From positions 1-51,663 of the forward strand of contig JAHFHC010000005.1 in NCBI GenBank assembly GCA_023247085.1: a stretch of 51,663 bases of DNA. The letters run 5' to 3'. The notes under the pieces were generated by a model. It saw only the letters and a list, made by a program, of their open reading frames with translations. It was not told the DNA's origin and searched no databases. Positions 42,201 through 50,216 of the stretch are shown one piece after another. Numbering within the stretch: the first letter of the stretch is position 1; the number at the start of each line of letters is the position of its first letter. The DNA is from Microcaldota archaeon (GTDB lineage Archaea; Micrarchaeota; Micrarchaeia; Norongarragalinales; UBA8480). The position numbers and the translations under genes were made by a program.

Positions 42201-43016
42201 GCACACAACACGCAAGAACTTCCCATTCCACAACTCAAGCAACTTGGATTTAATGTACAACGCTTGAAAACTAGGCCGCCATTGGGTGCACAAAGTGAGG
42301 CTGAAGTAAGTGCTGAAGATGCACTTCGCACTGCACTGCGTCTCGGTGACTCCGTGTTAATCGTTGGAGAAGTACGGTCAGGAGAAGCAAAAGCATTATA
42401 CGAAGCTATGCGAGTCGGTGCAGTTGGAAACGTAGTTATGGGCACAATTCACGGTGAAAGCGCATATTCAATTTGGGACCGAGTTGTAAACGACTTAGGC
42501 GTACCAACAACGTCGTTTAAAGCAACGGATATGACAATTGTTGCTGCACCTATTCGCTTTAAAGGGTCGTTAAAGCGCTATCGCAGATTAATTGAAATCA
42601 CTGAAGTGAAAAAGAATTGGAATGATGACCCCGGACGAGAAAATGGGTTTTTGAACTGGATGTTATTCGACGCAAATAAAGACAACCTCGAGTTCTTCAA
42701 AGATGAAGTGAAGGAAAGCGAGTGGATTAAGAAAGTGATGCGTAACCGCGGGTTGAAATATGAAGACGTGTGGAACGAAATCGTAACACGTGCAGCGAGC
42801 AAACAATACTTAATAGATGTGAAAAACAAGCACAATATTCCAAAGATACTTGAAGCAGATAATACTATTCGCGCGCATACAAAACTAATGATACTTGCTG
42901 AAAAGCACCGCGAAGAATTCGGTAAACTTGACCACAAACAAGTATTAGCAGACTGGCAAGAGTGGGTTGACAGCGTGCTAGTAAAACAAGTAATTGGATT
43001 GAAAACTCTCGGGTAA
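39240..43016 (+). CDS. Type IV pilus/secretion ATPase (VirB11/TadA-like) containing an intein
   Basis: A 1258-aa precursor of the type II/IV secretion ATPase family that powers pilus assembly in the cytoplasm. Walker A is GSRGSGKT at residues 461-468. The host Asp box is split: IIVQED ends at residue 489 and TQELPIP resumes at 991. The segment between (490-990) is an intein. After it come the Walker B region SVLIVGEVRSGEA and the His-box region GTIHGESAYSIWDR. Excision gives a 757-aa ATPase. The N-terminal 350 residues are a family-typical N-domain (TDVYIDSP, then the arginine-rich SGRPFDEAHPILD). It is first gene of the pilus locus, and only 6 nt separate it from the next gene. Confidence 0.92.
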   Translation: MVGEFVVKQEGNKRLLIIDYKGASVSPDLAAYPQVMRDVIQKLQTNEADEVVLSEYYERIYNEEQTAMLRGIADLVTKLETETVWSPSHLGTNYSDKKTLSARHDVVLGIFNETLVDPFAAYMELIKILKEETAELHKTQEAGDEKGVEDVKVYIGTLQFMKNLFDLTSMIKRSKQYLAQLGKLPEGRAVYHSLFESAIKPSFIGSRIFFTGTETLELVDQYEVLSSKVYIYKHPEKIEYLYYINPPEYTLPPEKYFLLQKTKEVVAGHRPTSVGFMDMEQARKYFRKIYVATITDLANQNNINLSVEEKEELATIVSRYTIGYGILELLLSDRQLTDVYIDSPLGSKPIYLVHSKYGQCQTNIIFSEEEAKSTVSRFRALSGRPFDEAHPILDFDLADLQTRIAAIGKPLAVDGTAFALRLHKDTPWTLAQFVDFKMMPPLAAGILSFFVDAQASMLIVGSRGSGKTSMLQALMQEIPQNLRIIVQEDSVTGDSQIVVERNSRLERTTVGELIDGLISKGEKIDISGKEIVPVNSENVKVFSLNKQGKMQLTEVSQFTRHKVNKDIYEVKTRSGRCIKVTQDHSLFTIGVNGLETVKPTELQAGSFVAIPSKLPNSQQNIQTINVVDKLPSTAFVYMPFEGIDLVNLKEIAKKQGYSKTTPSAWKRSGLLPISIARELNLIERTTHFKIDNTSTPIPVEIKIDEQLATVAGLWLADGCYDGKYALILSVDDEESRTVVKNFAKQLGLKTRMHTDKVSLIISNTNLVFLFKEVLGLLGNSYTKKFPQWAFNLGRLELAGLLRGLYSGDGTVSANEIVYTSCSPNLIKDTQHALSTFEIIPRYHTVERDKTIHLRIGEVELQKKFQEINFLQSYKQTRLANLCARMSTHATTNVVPLPHKLLEILSGQVATFNRNDYISRGNKLGKQKLSSYLEQAQGSPGIEVIRKILNSEVYWDEVIEVKQALHTGTYVYDFSVPECENFVCENIIAHNTQELPIPQLKQLGFNVQRLKTRPPLGAQSEAEVSAEDALRTALRLGDSVLIVGEVRSGEAKALYEAMRVGAVGNVVMGTIHGESAYSIWDRVVNDLGVPTTSFKATDMTIVAAPIRFKGSLKRYRRLIEITEVKKNWNDDPGRENGFLNWMLFDANKDNLEFFKDEVKESEWIKKVMRNRGLKYEDVWNEIVTRAASKQYLIDVKNKHNIPKILEADNTIRAHTKLMILAEKHREEFGKLDHKQVLADWQEWVDSVLVKQVIGLKTLG
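40707..42209 (+). mobile_element. Intein with LAGLIDADG homing endonuclease
   Basis: A 501-codon in-frame insertion. It begins with Ser (SVTGDSQIVV) as the nucleophile instead of the usual Cys. The block B TxxH is in VTQDHSLF, with block F near YVYDFSVPECENFVCEN and block G IIAHN. The +1 extein residue is Thr. Two LAGLIDADG-like helices are present, VAGLWLADGCY and LAGLLRGLYSGDGTV, so it is probably a full-length and possibly active homing element. Removal restores QEDTQELP of the ATPase. Confidence 0.92.
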
Positions 43017-43022
43017 TCAATT

Positions 43023-43409
43023 ATGACACTTGAACCTTGGCATTTGAAAGCGGCAAAGGAGTTCAAAGGCGAAATTCAACCAATGATAAAGCCTAAACAC
43101 CACACGCCCTACGGGCACAGAGTACATAGTGTTGAACACGCGCCGCATTTTATTACATTTAGCGTGGTAAAGGGCAAAGCAATTGCGAGTGTCAGTAAGA
43201 TGAGATTCGGTTCAACTCGCGCGCTTGTAACAATACACCTGGATGGAAGTATACACGCTCTTGGCGAAAGGATGAGCGACTTAAAGACGCTAGCAGAATT
43301 GGAAAGAATAAAAAAACGTGCAACACGCGTTAAGGACATTCCAGCTTTAATTGCAACTGCAAAAGCGGCATACGTTGCTTTGGAAAAACATAGCCCAAAG
43401 TCAAAGTGA
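43023..43409 (+). CDS. Small orphan protein between the pilus ATPase and platform genes
   Basis: Not recognised. A 128-aa basic soluble protein whose middle looks beta-rich (HFITFSVVKGKAIASVSKMR, then ALVTIHLDGSIHALGERM) and whose end is helical. No signal peptide or membrane helix. It starts 6 nt after the ATPase stop and is likely co-transcribed, while the following platform gene has its own TATA-like box. A role in pilus assembly is inferred only from its place. Confidence 0.65.
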   Translation: MTLEPWHLKAAKEFKGEIQPMIKPKHHTPYGHRVHSVEHAPHFITFSVVKGKAIASVSKMRFGSTRALVTIHLDGSIHALGERMSDLKTLAELERIKKRATRVKDIPALIATAKAAYVALEKHSPKSK

Positions 43410-43446
43410 AAAATTAGGGGAATACACGTAGAGCTAAAGTAACTAA

Positions 43447-43456
43447 CTATTTATAC
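43447..43456 (+). promoter_or_regulatory. TATA box of the tadC-like gene
   Basis: CTATTTATAC sits 22-31 nt upstream of the ATG at 43478, suggesting separate, leaderless transcription of the platform gene. Confidence 0.5.
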
Positions 43457-43477
43457 GTCGCTTGAATTGTTATTCGT

Positions 43478-45568
43478 ATGCCAATTAAGCGTACTGAATC
43501 AAAAGGACTGTATAGTGGAGACAAGGCAATTAAGCAGTACGTTGAGAGGCCACGCGTGGATTGGTTTGTCAAGTTCGTGAACTTTTCCAAGAAGTACTTT
43601 TCTTCGTACGGTAAAGGGGCAAAGTTAACAATTGAACAACGCGAATTGTTCGATTTTTTAAGTTATAAAGTTACAGCTGAAGAGTTCAGGGCAGCTGAGA
43701 TAGGCGCAATGATCGTTGGGTTAATTGCCACGATTTTTGCAGTGTTCGTAGCTGCGCTTATTCTAGGTACAGAGAGCCCAATATTTTTCATAGCCGCTTT
43801 GATTTGCTTTATTTTTCCACTTATTGGGTTCATGTTAATTGCGTATCACCCGCAGCAGGAAGCGAAGCGTGAACAGACGCTAGCACTTGGGTACGTTTCG
43901 GAGATTGTTAATTATATTATTTCAAGCATGCGGTTGACGCCAAACTTGGAAAAAGCAATTGAGTTCACTGCTTCGCACGGCAGGGGAAAAATTGCAGATG
44001 ATATGAAGAAGTTAATTTGGGATGTGCAAATTGGAAAATGTTCGTCTGTAGAAGAGGGTTTAGATGAATTGGCTTACAAGTGGGGCAAGTATAATGACGA
44101 TTTCAAACAAGCTTTGATGTTGATTCGCGCTAGTGTGCTTGAGGCGGATACAGCGAAGCGAGAGGCGCTGCTTGAAAAAGCTTCTGAAGATGTGCTTGAA
44201 GGAAGCAAAGAGAAAATGGATCGCTATGCTAGAGAGTTATCGCAGCCAACAGTTTACTTGTATTATTTTGGCGTGTTGCTTCCGTTGATGTTGGCAATTG
44301 TGCTTCCAATTGGCGGGACTCTTTCAGGTGGAAGTTTTGCACTTGCTAAACCAGAGATACTTGCATTGATTTACTTAGTTGGGTTACCGCTCGGGTTATT
44401 TGCACTTGGGTCAAATATTTTGGGTAATCGACCGCCGACATATATACCACCAGATGTTGATGAAAATTTCCCAGGGTTACCTGCAAAAGGAACGATGAAA
44501 ATTGGCGGCGCAAGTATTCCAATTATGCCAGTTGCAATTCTTGTTTTCATCGCAACGTTATTTATTGGGTTTACATTAGACCAGGCAATTACAGTTAGTC
44601 CTACCCCGATGTTCGAGCGGGCTGAATTACTAGCGGCAAAGCCACATATTGAACTATTTGGAAATACGGCTGAACAATTGTTCATTGGCCTCTTTTCGAT
44701 TTTGTCAGCAATTGTAGGTGCAGCGCTTGCAATTTCAGTTTACTTATATGGAACTTATAGTGCTCGAAAGAAAATCCAAGACGATATTCGAGTTATGGAA
44801 GGAGAGTTTAAAGACGCGATTTATGTTCTTGCTAGTCGACTTGGAGAAAACAGACCTTTAGAAGACGCGTTGAAGCACGCAGTTGAATTCTTGCCTAATA
44901 GTAAAATTGCAAGTAGAATATTTCGCAAAACGCTGGACAACATTACAACTATGGGAATGACTATTGATGATGCGGTTTTTGACCCTAATTTTGGTGCATT
45001 AAAAAACGTACCTTCGCGAATGCTAGGGAGCGGCATGCGTATGACAATTGATTCAATTGGACTCGGGGTAAATGTAGCCGCCAAGTCATTAATTGGCTTA
45101 GCGCTTCAGTTACGCAACGCTGAAAAAATTGATTTGCTTCTACGCAACTTATTGTCAAGCGTAACTTCAATGTTGAAAACAATGGGCACATTTATTGCGC
45201 CAATTGTACTTGGAGTTGTCACGAGCTTACAAAGTGTGATTGTTAAAGCAATGTCGTCAAACTGTGCGTCAGATGCAAGTGCACAAACTGCAACTCCGGG
45301 CGTAAGTGGGTTTGGCGGCGCTAGTAACTTAAGTTCAATGTTTTGTAAAAAAGGGGCTGAATCATCTTCAGCTGACCCTGCAACATTTACATTGATAATG
45401 GGAATTTACGTGCTAGAAGTGGTTATTTTACTCACTTATTTCAACTCGCAAGTTGAAGATTCAAACAATAAACTACACACTTACATTGCAATTTCAAAAG
45501 CCTTGCCAATTGCGACGCTTATATTTTCAGCAGTGGCCTACTTTGCAGGAACAAGCATTGGCGGCTAA
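43478..45568 (+). CDS. Type IV pilus assembly platform protein (TadC/T2SF family)
   Basis: A 696-aa polytopic membrane protein with about nine helices. Two copies of the type II secretion F domain are visible. The first has the cytoplasmic helices EIVNYIISSMRLTPNLEKAIEFTA and IGKCSSVEEGLDELAYKWG. The second has FKDAIYVLASRLGENRPLEDALKHAVEF and ISTMGMTIDDAVFD-like sequence. Membrane spans include about 74-96 and the final pair, GIYVLEVVILLTYF and IATLIFSAVAYFAG. These proteins anchor the ATPase at the membrane and transmit its motion to pilin assembly. It pairs with the intein-containing ATPase upstream and precedes six pilin-like genes. Confidence 0.9.
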   Translation: MPIKRTESKGLYSGDKAIKQYVERPRVDWFVKFVNFSKKYFSSYGKGAKLTIEQRELFDFLSYKVTAEEFRAAEIGAMIVGLIATIFAVFVAALILGTESPIFFIAALICFIFPLIGFMLIAYHPQQEAKREQTLALGYVSEIVNYIISSMRLTPNLEKAIEFTASHGRGKIADDMKKLIWDVQIGKCSSVEEGLDELAYKWGKYNDDFKQALMLIRASVLEADTAKREALLEKASEDVLEGSKEKMDRYARELSQPTVYLYYFGVLLPLMLAIVLPIGGTLSGGSFALAKPEILALIYLVGLPLGLFALGSNILGNRPPTYIPPDVDENFPGLPAKGTMKIGGASIPIMPVAILVFIATLFIGFTLDQAITVSPTPMFERAELLAAKPHIELFGNTAEQLFIGLFSILSAIVGAALAISVYLYGTYSARKKIQDDIRVMEGEFKDAIYVLASRLGENRPLEDALKHAVEFLPNSKIASRIFRKTLDNITTMGMTIDDAVFDPNFGALKNVPSRMLGSGMRMTIDSIGLGVNVAAKSLIGLALQLRNAEKIDLLLRNLLSSVTSMLKTMGTFIAPIVLGVVTSLQSVIVKAMSSNCASDASAQTATPGVSGFGGASNLSSMFCKKGAESSSADPATFTLIMGIYVLEVVILLTYFNSQVEDSNNKLHTYIAISKALPIATLIFSAVAYFAGTSIGG

Positions 45569-45608
45569 CCCAACGATTAAAGAGATTAAACGCGCGCGAG
45601 AGTTAAGG

Positions 45609-45649
45609 TTATAAAACCCGGCAAAGTAATACGATTAACGTACGGTGAT
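45609..45649 (+). promoter_or_regulatory. TATA box plus Shine-Dalgarno-like site of the first pilin gene
   Basis: TTATAAAA at 45609-45616 is 40-47 nt upstream of the ATG, and GGTGATC at 45643-45649 is 6 nt before it. GGTGA matches the anti-SD of archaeal 16S rRNA. A leader with an SD is unusual in this window, where most genes look leaderless. Confidence 0.5.
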
Positions 45650-45655
45650 CTTCGC

Positions 45656-46153
45656 ATGAAATTTATACAAAGAAAAAAACCAAGAACTTTAAGGGGACAG
45701 GCATTTGAAACAATGATGCTAGTTATCAGCGTAATTGTCGCACTTGCTATTCTTGGAGTTTTGCTTGGGATTTTAAACACGTTTAGCTTCAGTGGAAGCG
45801 ATGCTGAACAAGTGTTTAAAGAGGAGTTGAAAAAAGTTGGTGGAAGCTATTCGCCAGGTACAACGCCTAGAGACGCGACTATGAAAGCAGGAAAAACAAT
45901 CAACGCAAGAGTAGTTACTGAAGATACAACCGTTTTGCAAGATACAGTTAAATTTATAGTGGCTTCGGAATTAAACGACGCAATAGAAACAGTTGATGGC
46001 GACAAGGCCGTTAGAGCAAAGAGGGACGTTAAAGTTACTTTTTCAGTTTGTGGAGACCCGTTGCTTGGAAGCGCAGGGGTTTATGTGATCAGCATTGCGC
46101 CTGAAAAGAGGGGCACAAACGCAATAGATGCTTGTCTAGCCGCACTTCATTAA
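45656..46153 (+). CDS. Pilin-like protein 1 (class III signal peptide)
   Basis: A 165-aa protein with a class III signal peptide. The basic leader KFIQRKKPRTLRG is followed by Q and the hydrophobic helix AFETMMLVISVIVALAILGV; prepilin peptidase would cut after RG. The mature domain is small and mixed alpha/beta with two cysteines. In archaeal type IV pilins the hydrophobic helix forms the filament core. It is first in the run of pilin-like genes and has a Shine-Dalgarno-like site, which might mean high expression. Confidence 0.8.
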   Translation: MKFIQRKKPRTLRGQAFETMMLVISVIVALAILGVLLGILNTFSFSGSDAEQVFKEELKKVGGSYSPGTTPRDATMKAGKTINARVVTEDTTVLQDTVKFIVASELNDAIETVDGDKAVRAKRDVKVTFSVCGDPLLGSAGVYVISIAPEKRGTNAIDACLAALH

Positions 46154-46171
46154 AAAAGACCGGATAATAAA

Positions 46172-46387
46172 ATGAATTTTTTTTCACTTTTTAAAAAACG
46201 CAAAGGCGCAAGCGAGTGGTCTTCGATTTACTTGCTTGTTGTCGTTGTAATTGGAGTTATTTTGCTAGTTACTCTTGTTAAGCCAACGTTGAACGCTGCA
46301 GCTAATGCAGCAACAGGCGGGGGGCAAGAGGCAAAGGCAATAGCTGCAATCGGACCAGTACTCTATAGTAAATTAAAAGGCAAGTAA
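46172..46387 (+). CDS. Pilin-like protein 2 (small, 71 aa)
   Basis: A 71-aa protein with basic KKRKG then A and a helix, SIYLLVVVVIGVILLVTLVK. The leader fits a class III signal, with Ala at the +1 position instead of Gln. The mature part is only about 50 residues and Ala/Gly-rich (NAAANAATGGGQEAKAIAAI), so it is little more than the filament helix. It could be a major filament subunit or a small minor pilin. It starts 18 nt after pilin 1. Confidence 0.72.
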   Translation: MNFFSLFKKRKGASEWSSIYLLVVVVIGVILLVTLVKPTLNAAANAATGGGQEAKAIAAIGPVLYSKLKGK

Positions 46388-46426
46388 CCCGCTTGGAATA
46401 AAAAGCTCCGAGCACTAATTTTTCCC

Positions 46427-47164
46427 ATGTCGAAGACTATTGAATTCAAGACGTGCAGAGTGAAACGTCGACACGAGTGGCTTTCACGTGGGCAGGCAAG
46501 TGCGCCAATTGAACTCGTTGTTGCGGTTATAATCTTAGTTGCTAGTATGGGCTTGGCGTTTACAGTGTTGCAAAGCACGCAGAGCGCGCAGTGTATTGAT
46601 AAGACAAAAAGTCAAATGCGCGGCTTGGAAGCAGTTATGCTAGACGTTGCACTTGGTTCCCCTTCAACGTTGCGGGAAACTAAACTAGAATTATCCTCAT
46701 GTGGAGCGGATAGTATTGAAGCGATTAGAATTGTTTATTATGATTCACCTAGCTATTGCGCGAAGTGTTCAACTAGCGCGGCTGGTTGTTGGAAAATTGA
46801 ACCGCTTGCGTATAGGGCTTCTGAAAAAGAATATTTTGTTGTGCCAGACGCGGTTATTTGTGTTAACAACATGCCTGGCCGAGTCCTCCTAGAAGCTGAT
46901 GAAGACTCGTGTTCATCTTCTGGGCTTATTTCAACACCTCACACGTCAGGCGAAGCAGGTTGTCCGGTGAATGTAAAAGATCACAAGAGCATCAACTGCG
47001 GTTTGCCTCCGACGTTGTCGAGTTTATCGAATAGTAAATTATTAACTATGGGCAAAGCACCTGGAGAGACGCAGTACACGGTCAGGATTGCAAAGGCTTT
47101 TGACACTGCTTCTGGAGACCCGCGGCTAAAAATATGCTTTATGGGTAAAGAGCAAGTGACTTGA
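46427..47164 (+). CDS. Pilin-like protein 3 (Cys-rich)
   Basis: A 245-aa protein. The leader ends VKRRHEWLSRG, then Q and the helix ASAPIELVVAVIILVASMGL; the cut would fall at RG|Q. The exterior domain has about a dozen cysteines (YCAKC, AGCWK, DSCSSS, AGCPV, INCGL), likely disulfide-bonded, and no recognised fold. Its TGA stop overlaps the TTG of the next gene, if that start is used. Probably a minor pilin or tip subunit. Confidence 0.78.
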   Translation: MSKTIEFKTCRVKRRHEWLSRGQASAPIELVVAVIILVASMGLAFTVLQSTQSAQCIDKTKSQMRGLEAVMLDVALGSPSTLRETKLELSSCGADSIEAIRIVYYDSPSYCAKCSTSAAGCWKIEPLAYRASEKEYFVVPDAVICVNNMPGRVLLEADEDSCSSSGLISTPHTSGEAGCPVNVKDHKSINCGLPPTLSSLSNSKLLTMGKAPGETQYTVRIAKAFDTASGDPRLKICFMGKEQVT

Positions 47165-47826
47165 ATTACATGACAAACATTTGGGGCAAGTGTAGAAAAC
47201 GTTCAACGAAAAGTAAGGGGCAGTTGGAGCTTAACATCTTGACTAAAATGGCAATGCTTTTTTTCATAATTTCGCTTTCTTTTATTGCACTTAACATCAG
47301 CAATACCGAGAAAAGCGCGCTGTGTGGCGAACAGGCGTTAGCAACTGGAAAAATAATTGCTTCAGATATTAATCAAGCATTATCTGCACCAGTTGAAGAC
47401 GTGCGTATTGTTTACAAGTTCGAGCAGACAATTGCAGTTAGCAAAGATAAATTTGGAGAACGGTACGAAGTGTTGCTTGCAGAGCATGAAAATCCAGCGT
47501 CAACTCAATTCAGCGTCATTGTTAAGCCAAGCAGCGACGTTAATTGCGAGCGCAGAGTAAATTTGCTTTACGATAAGTCAAAAGTACAAACTGAATTTTT
47601 TGAAAATGGTAATCCGGTTGTTTTGCAAAGCGGGATTTCTCCTGGCGAAGACGTAGCTGTACTTAAACCATCTGACCGCGATTTAAATAAGCGCGCTAAG
47701 TTTCTCGTTATTTTAAAATGTACTGATAAAAGCGCAGGGCCAGGCGGAATAGTTCACGTGAAGTTTGACAACTGTGAGAATCCAGATGCGAGTGCGTGTA
47801 GCCCTATTACAGCGTGTGGTGCTTGA
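47161..47826 (+). CDS. Pilin-like protein 4
   Basis: A 221-aa protein. The TTG at 47161 overlaps the previous stop; an ATG at 47170 (three codons later) is the alternative. The leader KCRKRSTKSKG is followed by Q and LELNILTKMAMLFFIISLSF, with prepilin cleavage expected at KG|Q. The mature domain is beta-rich with several cysteines (ALCGEQ, VNCERRV, LKCTDKS). It sits in the coupled minor-pilin run. Confidence 0.78.
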   Translation: MNYMTNIWGKCRKRSTKSKGQLELNILTKMAMLFFIISLSFIALNISNTEKSALCGEQALATGKIIASDINQALSAPVEDVRIVYKFEQTIAVSKDKFGERYEVLLAEHENPASTQFSVIVKPSSDVNCERRVNLLYDKSKVQTEFFENGNPVVLQSGISPGEDVAVLKPSDRDLNKRAKFLVILKCTDKSAGPGGIVHVKFDNCENPDASACSPITACGA

Positions 47827-47828
47827 AA

Positions 47829-48395
47829 ATGAAGCGTGGATTTATTGGACCAATTGGCGATGATATACCTAGCATATTTCCGATTGTTGCTGGAATGTTA
47901 TTGTTCATAAGCACTATTTTGTACGCAAACGCGCAAGTAGATGCACGCAATAGCGAATTGTTGCAACAAGAAGCTACGCAGAAACTAGCTTATCTTGCTA
48001 CTCAAAAAGCGTCATTTCAACCAGGCGAATTTCAAAGTATTTGTAAAAACTCATTGCGTGGTTTTGCTGAAAATAATGGGTTGAAATTTGCAGTTGTTGT
48101 TAAAAAGTTTTGTGAAAAGGGGTGTACGCGCTGCGGTAATGGGATTGACTTATTGAATTCAAATGTATTCAACGAAGATGAGATGAGAAACTCGCCAGCG
48201 TTTGACCCCAATTATGTTTGCACTAGCGAAAAGCAGCCAATACTAGATGAGTTTAACGCAGCTAGGCTTGATGTGTCCAACGCACCGAAAGACGCAGTCG
48301 TATTAACGTATCCATTTACAGTGCCTTGTCCGGATGATGCATCTCCAGTGAAAGGATTAGCAACATTAAACGTAATTGTGTGGAAATCAAAATGA
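47829..48395 (+). CDS. Pilin-like protein 5
   Basis: A 188-aa protein from the ATG at 47829, two nucleotides after the previous stop; a GTG five codons upstream is less likely. It starts with MKRG, then FIGPIGDDIPSIFPIVAGML as helix, so the signal has the RG| site but Phe at +1 and a very short leader. The mature part contains KKFCEKGCTRCGNG, possibly a small metal site or disulfide pair. Its stop overlaps the next gene's ATG. Confidence 0.72.
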   Translation: MKRGFIGPIGDDIPSIFPIVAGMLLFISTILYANAQVDARNSELLQQEATQKLAYLATQKASFQPGEFQSICKNSLRGFAENNGLKFAVVVKKFCEKGCTRCGNGIDLLNSNVFNEDEMRNSPAFDPNYVCTSEKQPILDEFNAARLDVSNAPKDAVVLTYPFTVPCPDDASPVKGLATLNVIVWKSK

Positions 48396-49087
48396 AAACT
48401 CGGGGTCAAGCGGCAATTTTTGACGGCATCATGTTTTTGCTACTTGTAAGTTTTTCAGTTGCGCTTATGTTTTCATTTTTGTCAGATTATGGCGCTAACC
48501 AAGCGCATACTTTGCGTAATTCGCACTTGCTAAATTACGTGCAAGGGATTGGAAAATCCGTTTACAACATAGATGTCTCTACATTAAAAACAACGGATTT
48601 GAACACCGTGGGTCAACGTTGGAGTTTTGACAATTGTGATACACTTGGTAAATTCAGGTTAAACACAGTTGCAGATTTGTTGAAACGGGATTTATCTGAC
48701 CATAAGTTTAACAACAAGTTTGGCGACAGTGAAGTTGCAAATGCGCCGGGTAAGTTAGCATTGCGGTGTGCGTTGTTTGAACTCATGAAGCCAGTTGTTG
48801 GAAGCGGGTATGATTACCAAGCAGAGATACTTGATGCAGATTCAACACCGTTATTTGCGCCGTTTCAACTTGACACAAATGATCCTGAACCCCGATTAGT
48901 GACAACTTTAGCTGAAAGTGACCCGCTTTACCAAGTAGCTAAGGTTAATGGCTGTGAGTCAATTGCACTTAATTTGAAGGGAAAGCAACTACTTGCTATT
49001 TCAACACCGTTTAAAGTTTTTGACGAAGCGGGTCAAGCTCATGGGCACCAATTGCGAATATGCATGTGGCCAAGTGAAAGCACTTAA
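48392..49087 (+). CDS. Pilin-like protein 6
   Basis: A 231-aa protein from the ATG at 48392, which overlaps the previous TGA by 4 nt. A GTG four codons earlier is possible but would break the coupling. It starts MKTRG, then QAAIFDGIMFLLLVSFSVAL; cleavage at RG|Q. The mature domain has few cysteines and no recognised fold (VGSGYDYQAEILDADSTPLF is beta-like). Last of the six pilin-like genes. Confidence 0.78.
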   Translation: MKTRGQAAIFDGIMFLLLVSFSVALMFSFLSDYGANQAHTLRNSHLLNYVQGIGKSVYNIDVSTLKTTDLNTVGQRWSFDNCDTLGKFRLNTVADLLKRDLSDHKFNNKFGDSEVANAPGKLALRCALFELMKPVVGSGYDYQAEILDADSTPLFAPFQLDTNDPEPRLVTTLAESDPLYQVAKVNGCESIALNLKGKQLLAISTPFKVFDEAGQAHGHQLRICMWPSEST

Positions 49088-49121
49088 AAACTAACACTGC
49101 AAAATACTTTAGTTACGGATT

Positions 49122-50216
49122 ATGGCAATTGAACCAGAAGAAATAAGAAAAGCAACTGAATTTTTTAACGCACTTGGAATGAAGCGACATGGCTGGCTAC
49201 CGGCCCCGTTAAAAGTAGCTTTGCATGCTGCAGTTGAAAAAGGAGAAATTGATCAAACAAATTTAATTGAGTTAGGTGAAAGGTTTGCTAAAATTGGAAA
49301 AATTGAGGGAATTCAACCACATATTAAGGAAGCGGCTGTGACAGCTGCAACAAATCCAAGAAAGGCACTTATCACATTAAAAATAAATATAACTGGAACT
49401 AGCAAGCCCAGTATTGAAGAGCATTATGAAGATAGTGTTCCGCTTTGGGCACGAAAAAGAATTGAATCACATGTACCGGCTACACTCTTGGCTGAATTGA
49501 AAAAAGCGTATTTCGAAGGAAAATTAATTCGAGAGCCGCGTGGGCAGCATAACTATTATGGTCAACACCATGGCAATGGCGGATTTTTTCATGCTATAGG
49601 CGAGTTGTTGCCGCCAGCAGTTGAAGATTCTGAAATTAATACATCTGCACTAGTGAAAAAAGCAGTTGAAACAATAATGCAACACGCAATGCACATAAAA
49701 GACCCAGTGTATAAGGCTAGTTACTTGCGGAATGCGTTGTTCGATATCACTACTTACTGGTATGGTTCAATTTATCGAGATGAGTTAAGGCCAGAAGTTG
49801 AAGCAAAAATAGCACATTTTATCGCTAGGCACAAAGCACAACTTGGCAGTTTACACGTCACTCCAGAAAAACTAGGTAAACTTCTTTACGAGCAAGGAGT
49901 TTCACACATTTGGCCATCTCAATACAATGACTTTCTTTACGTACAAACGCCTTTGAAAACGGTGGATCAAACAAGAAAATTTGCAGATAATTTAGAAGTA
50001 AGTTTAGATCCTGCACATTTTGAAATTGATCATGCACTTGGACGAGGACAAATTAGGTTAAAATCTACTTCTCCAGAAGGGGACGAGTTTATAAGTAGAA
50101 TTAGTTTACCAAATAAAAAAGAAAAAGAAGGGCTGCGTTGGCAACATACTAAAAGCGTTGTAAATGGATTTATGGGCGGCAAAGTAAAAAAAGCCTTTAG
50201 AGAAAAACCACATTAG
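49122..50216 (+). CDS. RHGWL-module protein of unknown function
   Basis: A 364-aa protein. Residues 11-55 are a clear RHGWL module (ATEFFNALGMKRHGWLPAPL, VEKGEIDQTNLIELG). Two parts follow. The first, about 95-250, is helical and has GQHNYYGQHHGNGGFFHAIG, a His/Gly-rich loop. The second, about 250-364, is beta-rich (FEIDHALGRGQIRLKSTS). No known catalytic motif was matched. It lies after the pilin genes and tail-to-tail with the zinc-ribbon gene; the two stop codons overlap in TTAG. It shows that the module is not confined to the 18-23 kb cluster. Confidence 0.65.
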   Translation: MAIEPEEIRKATEFFNALGMKRHGWLPAPLKVALHAAVEKGEIDQTNLIELGERFAKIGKIEGIQPHIKEAAVTAATNPRKALITLKINITGTSKPSIEEHYEDSVPLWARKRIESHVPATLLAELKKAYFEGKLIREPRGQHNYYGQHHGNGGFFHAIGELLPPAVEDSEINTSALVKKAVETIMQHAMHIKDPVYKASYLRNALFDITTYWYGSIYRDELRPEVEAKIAHFIARHKAQLGSLHVTPEKLGKLLYEQGVSHIWPSQYNDFLYVQTPLKTVDQTRKFADNLEVSLDPAHFEIDHALGRGQIRLKSTSPEGDEFISRISLPNKKEKEGLRWQHTKSVVNGFMGGKVKKAFREKPH

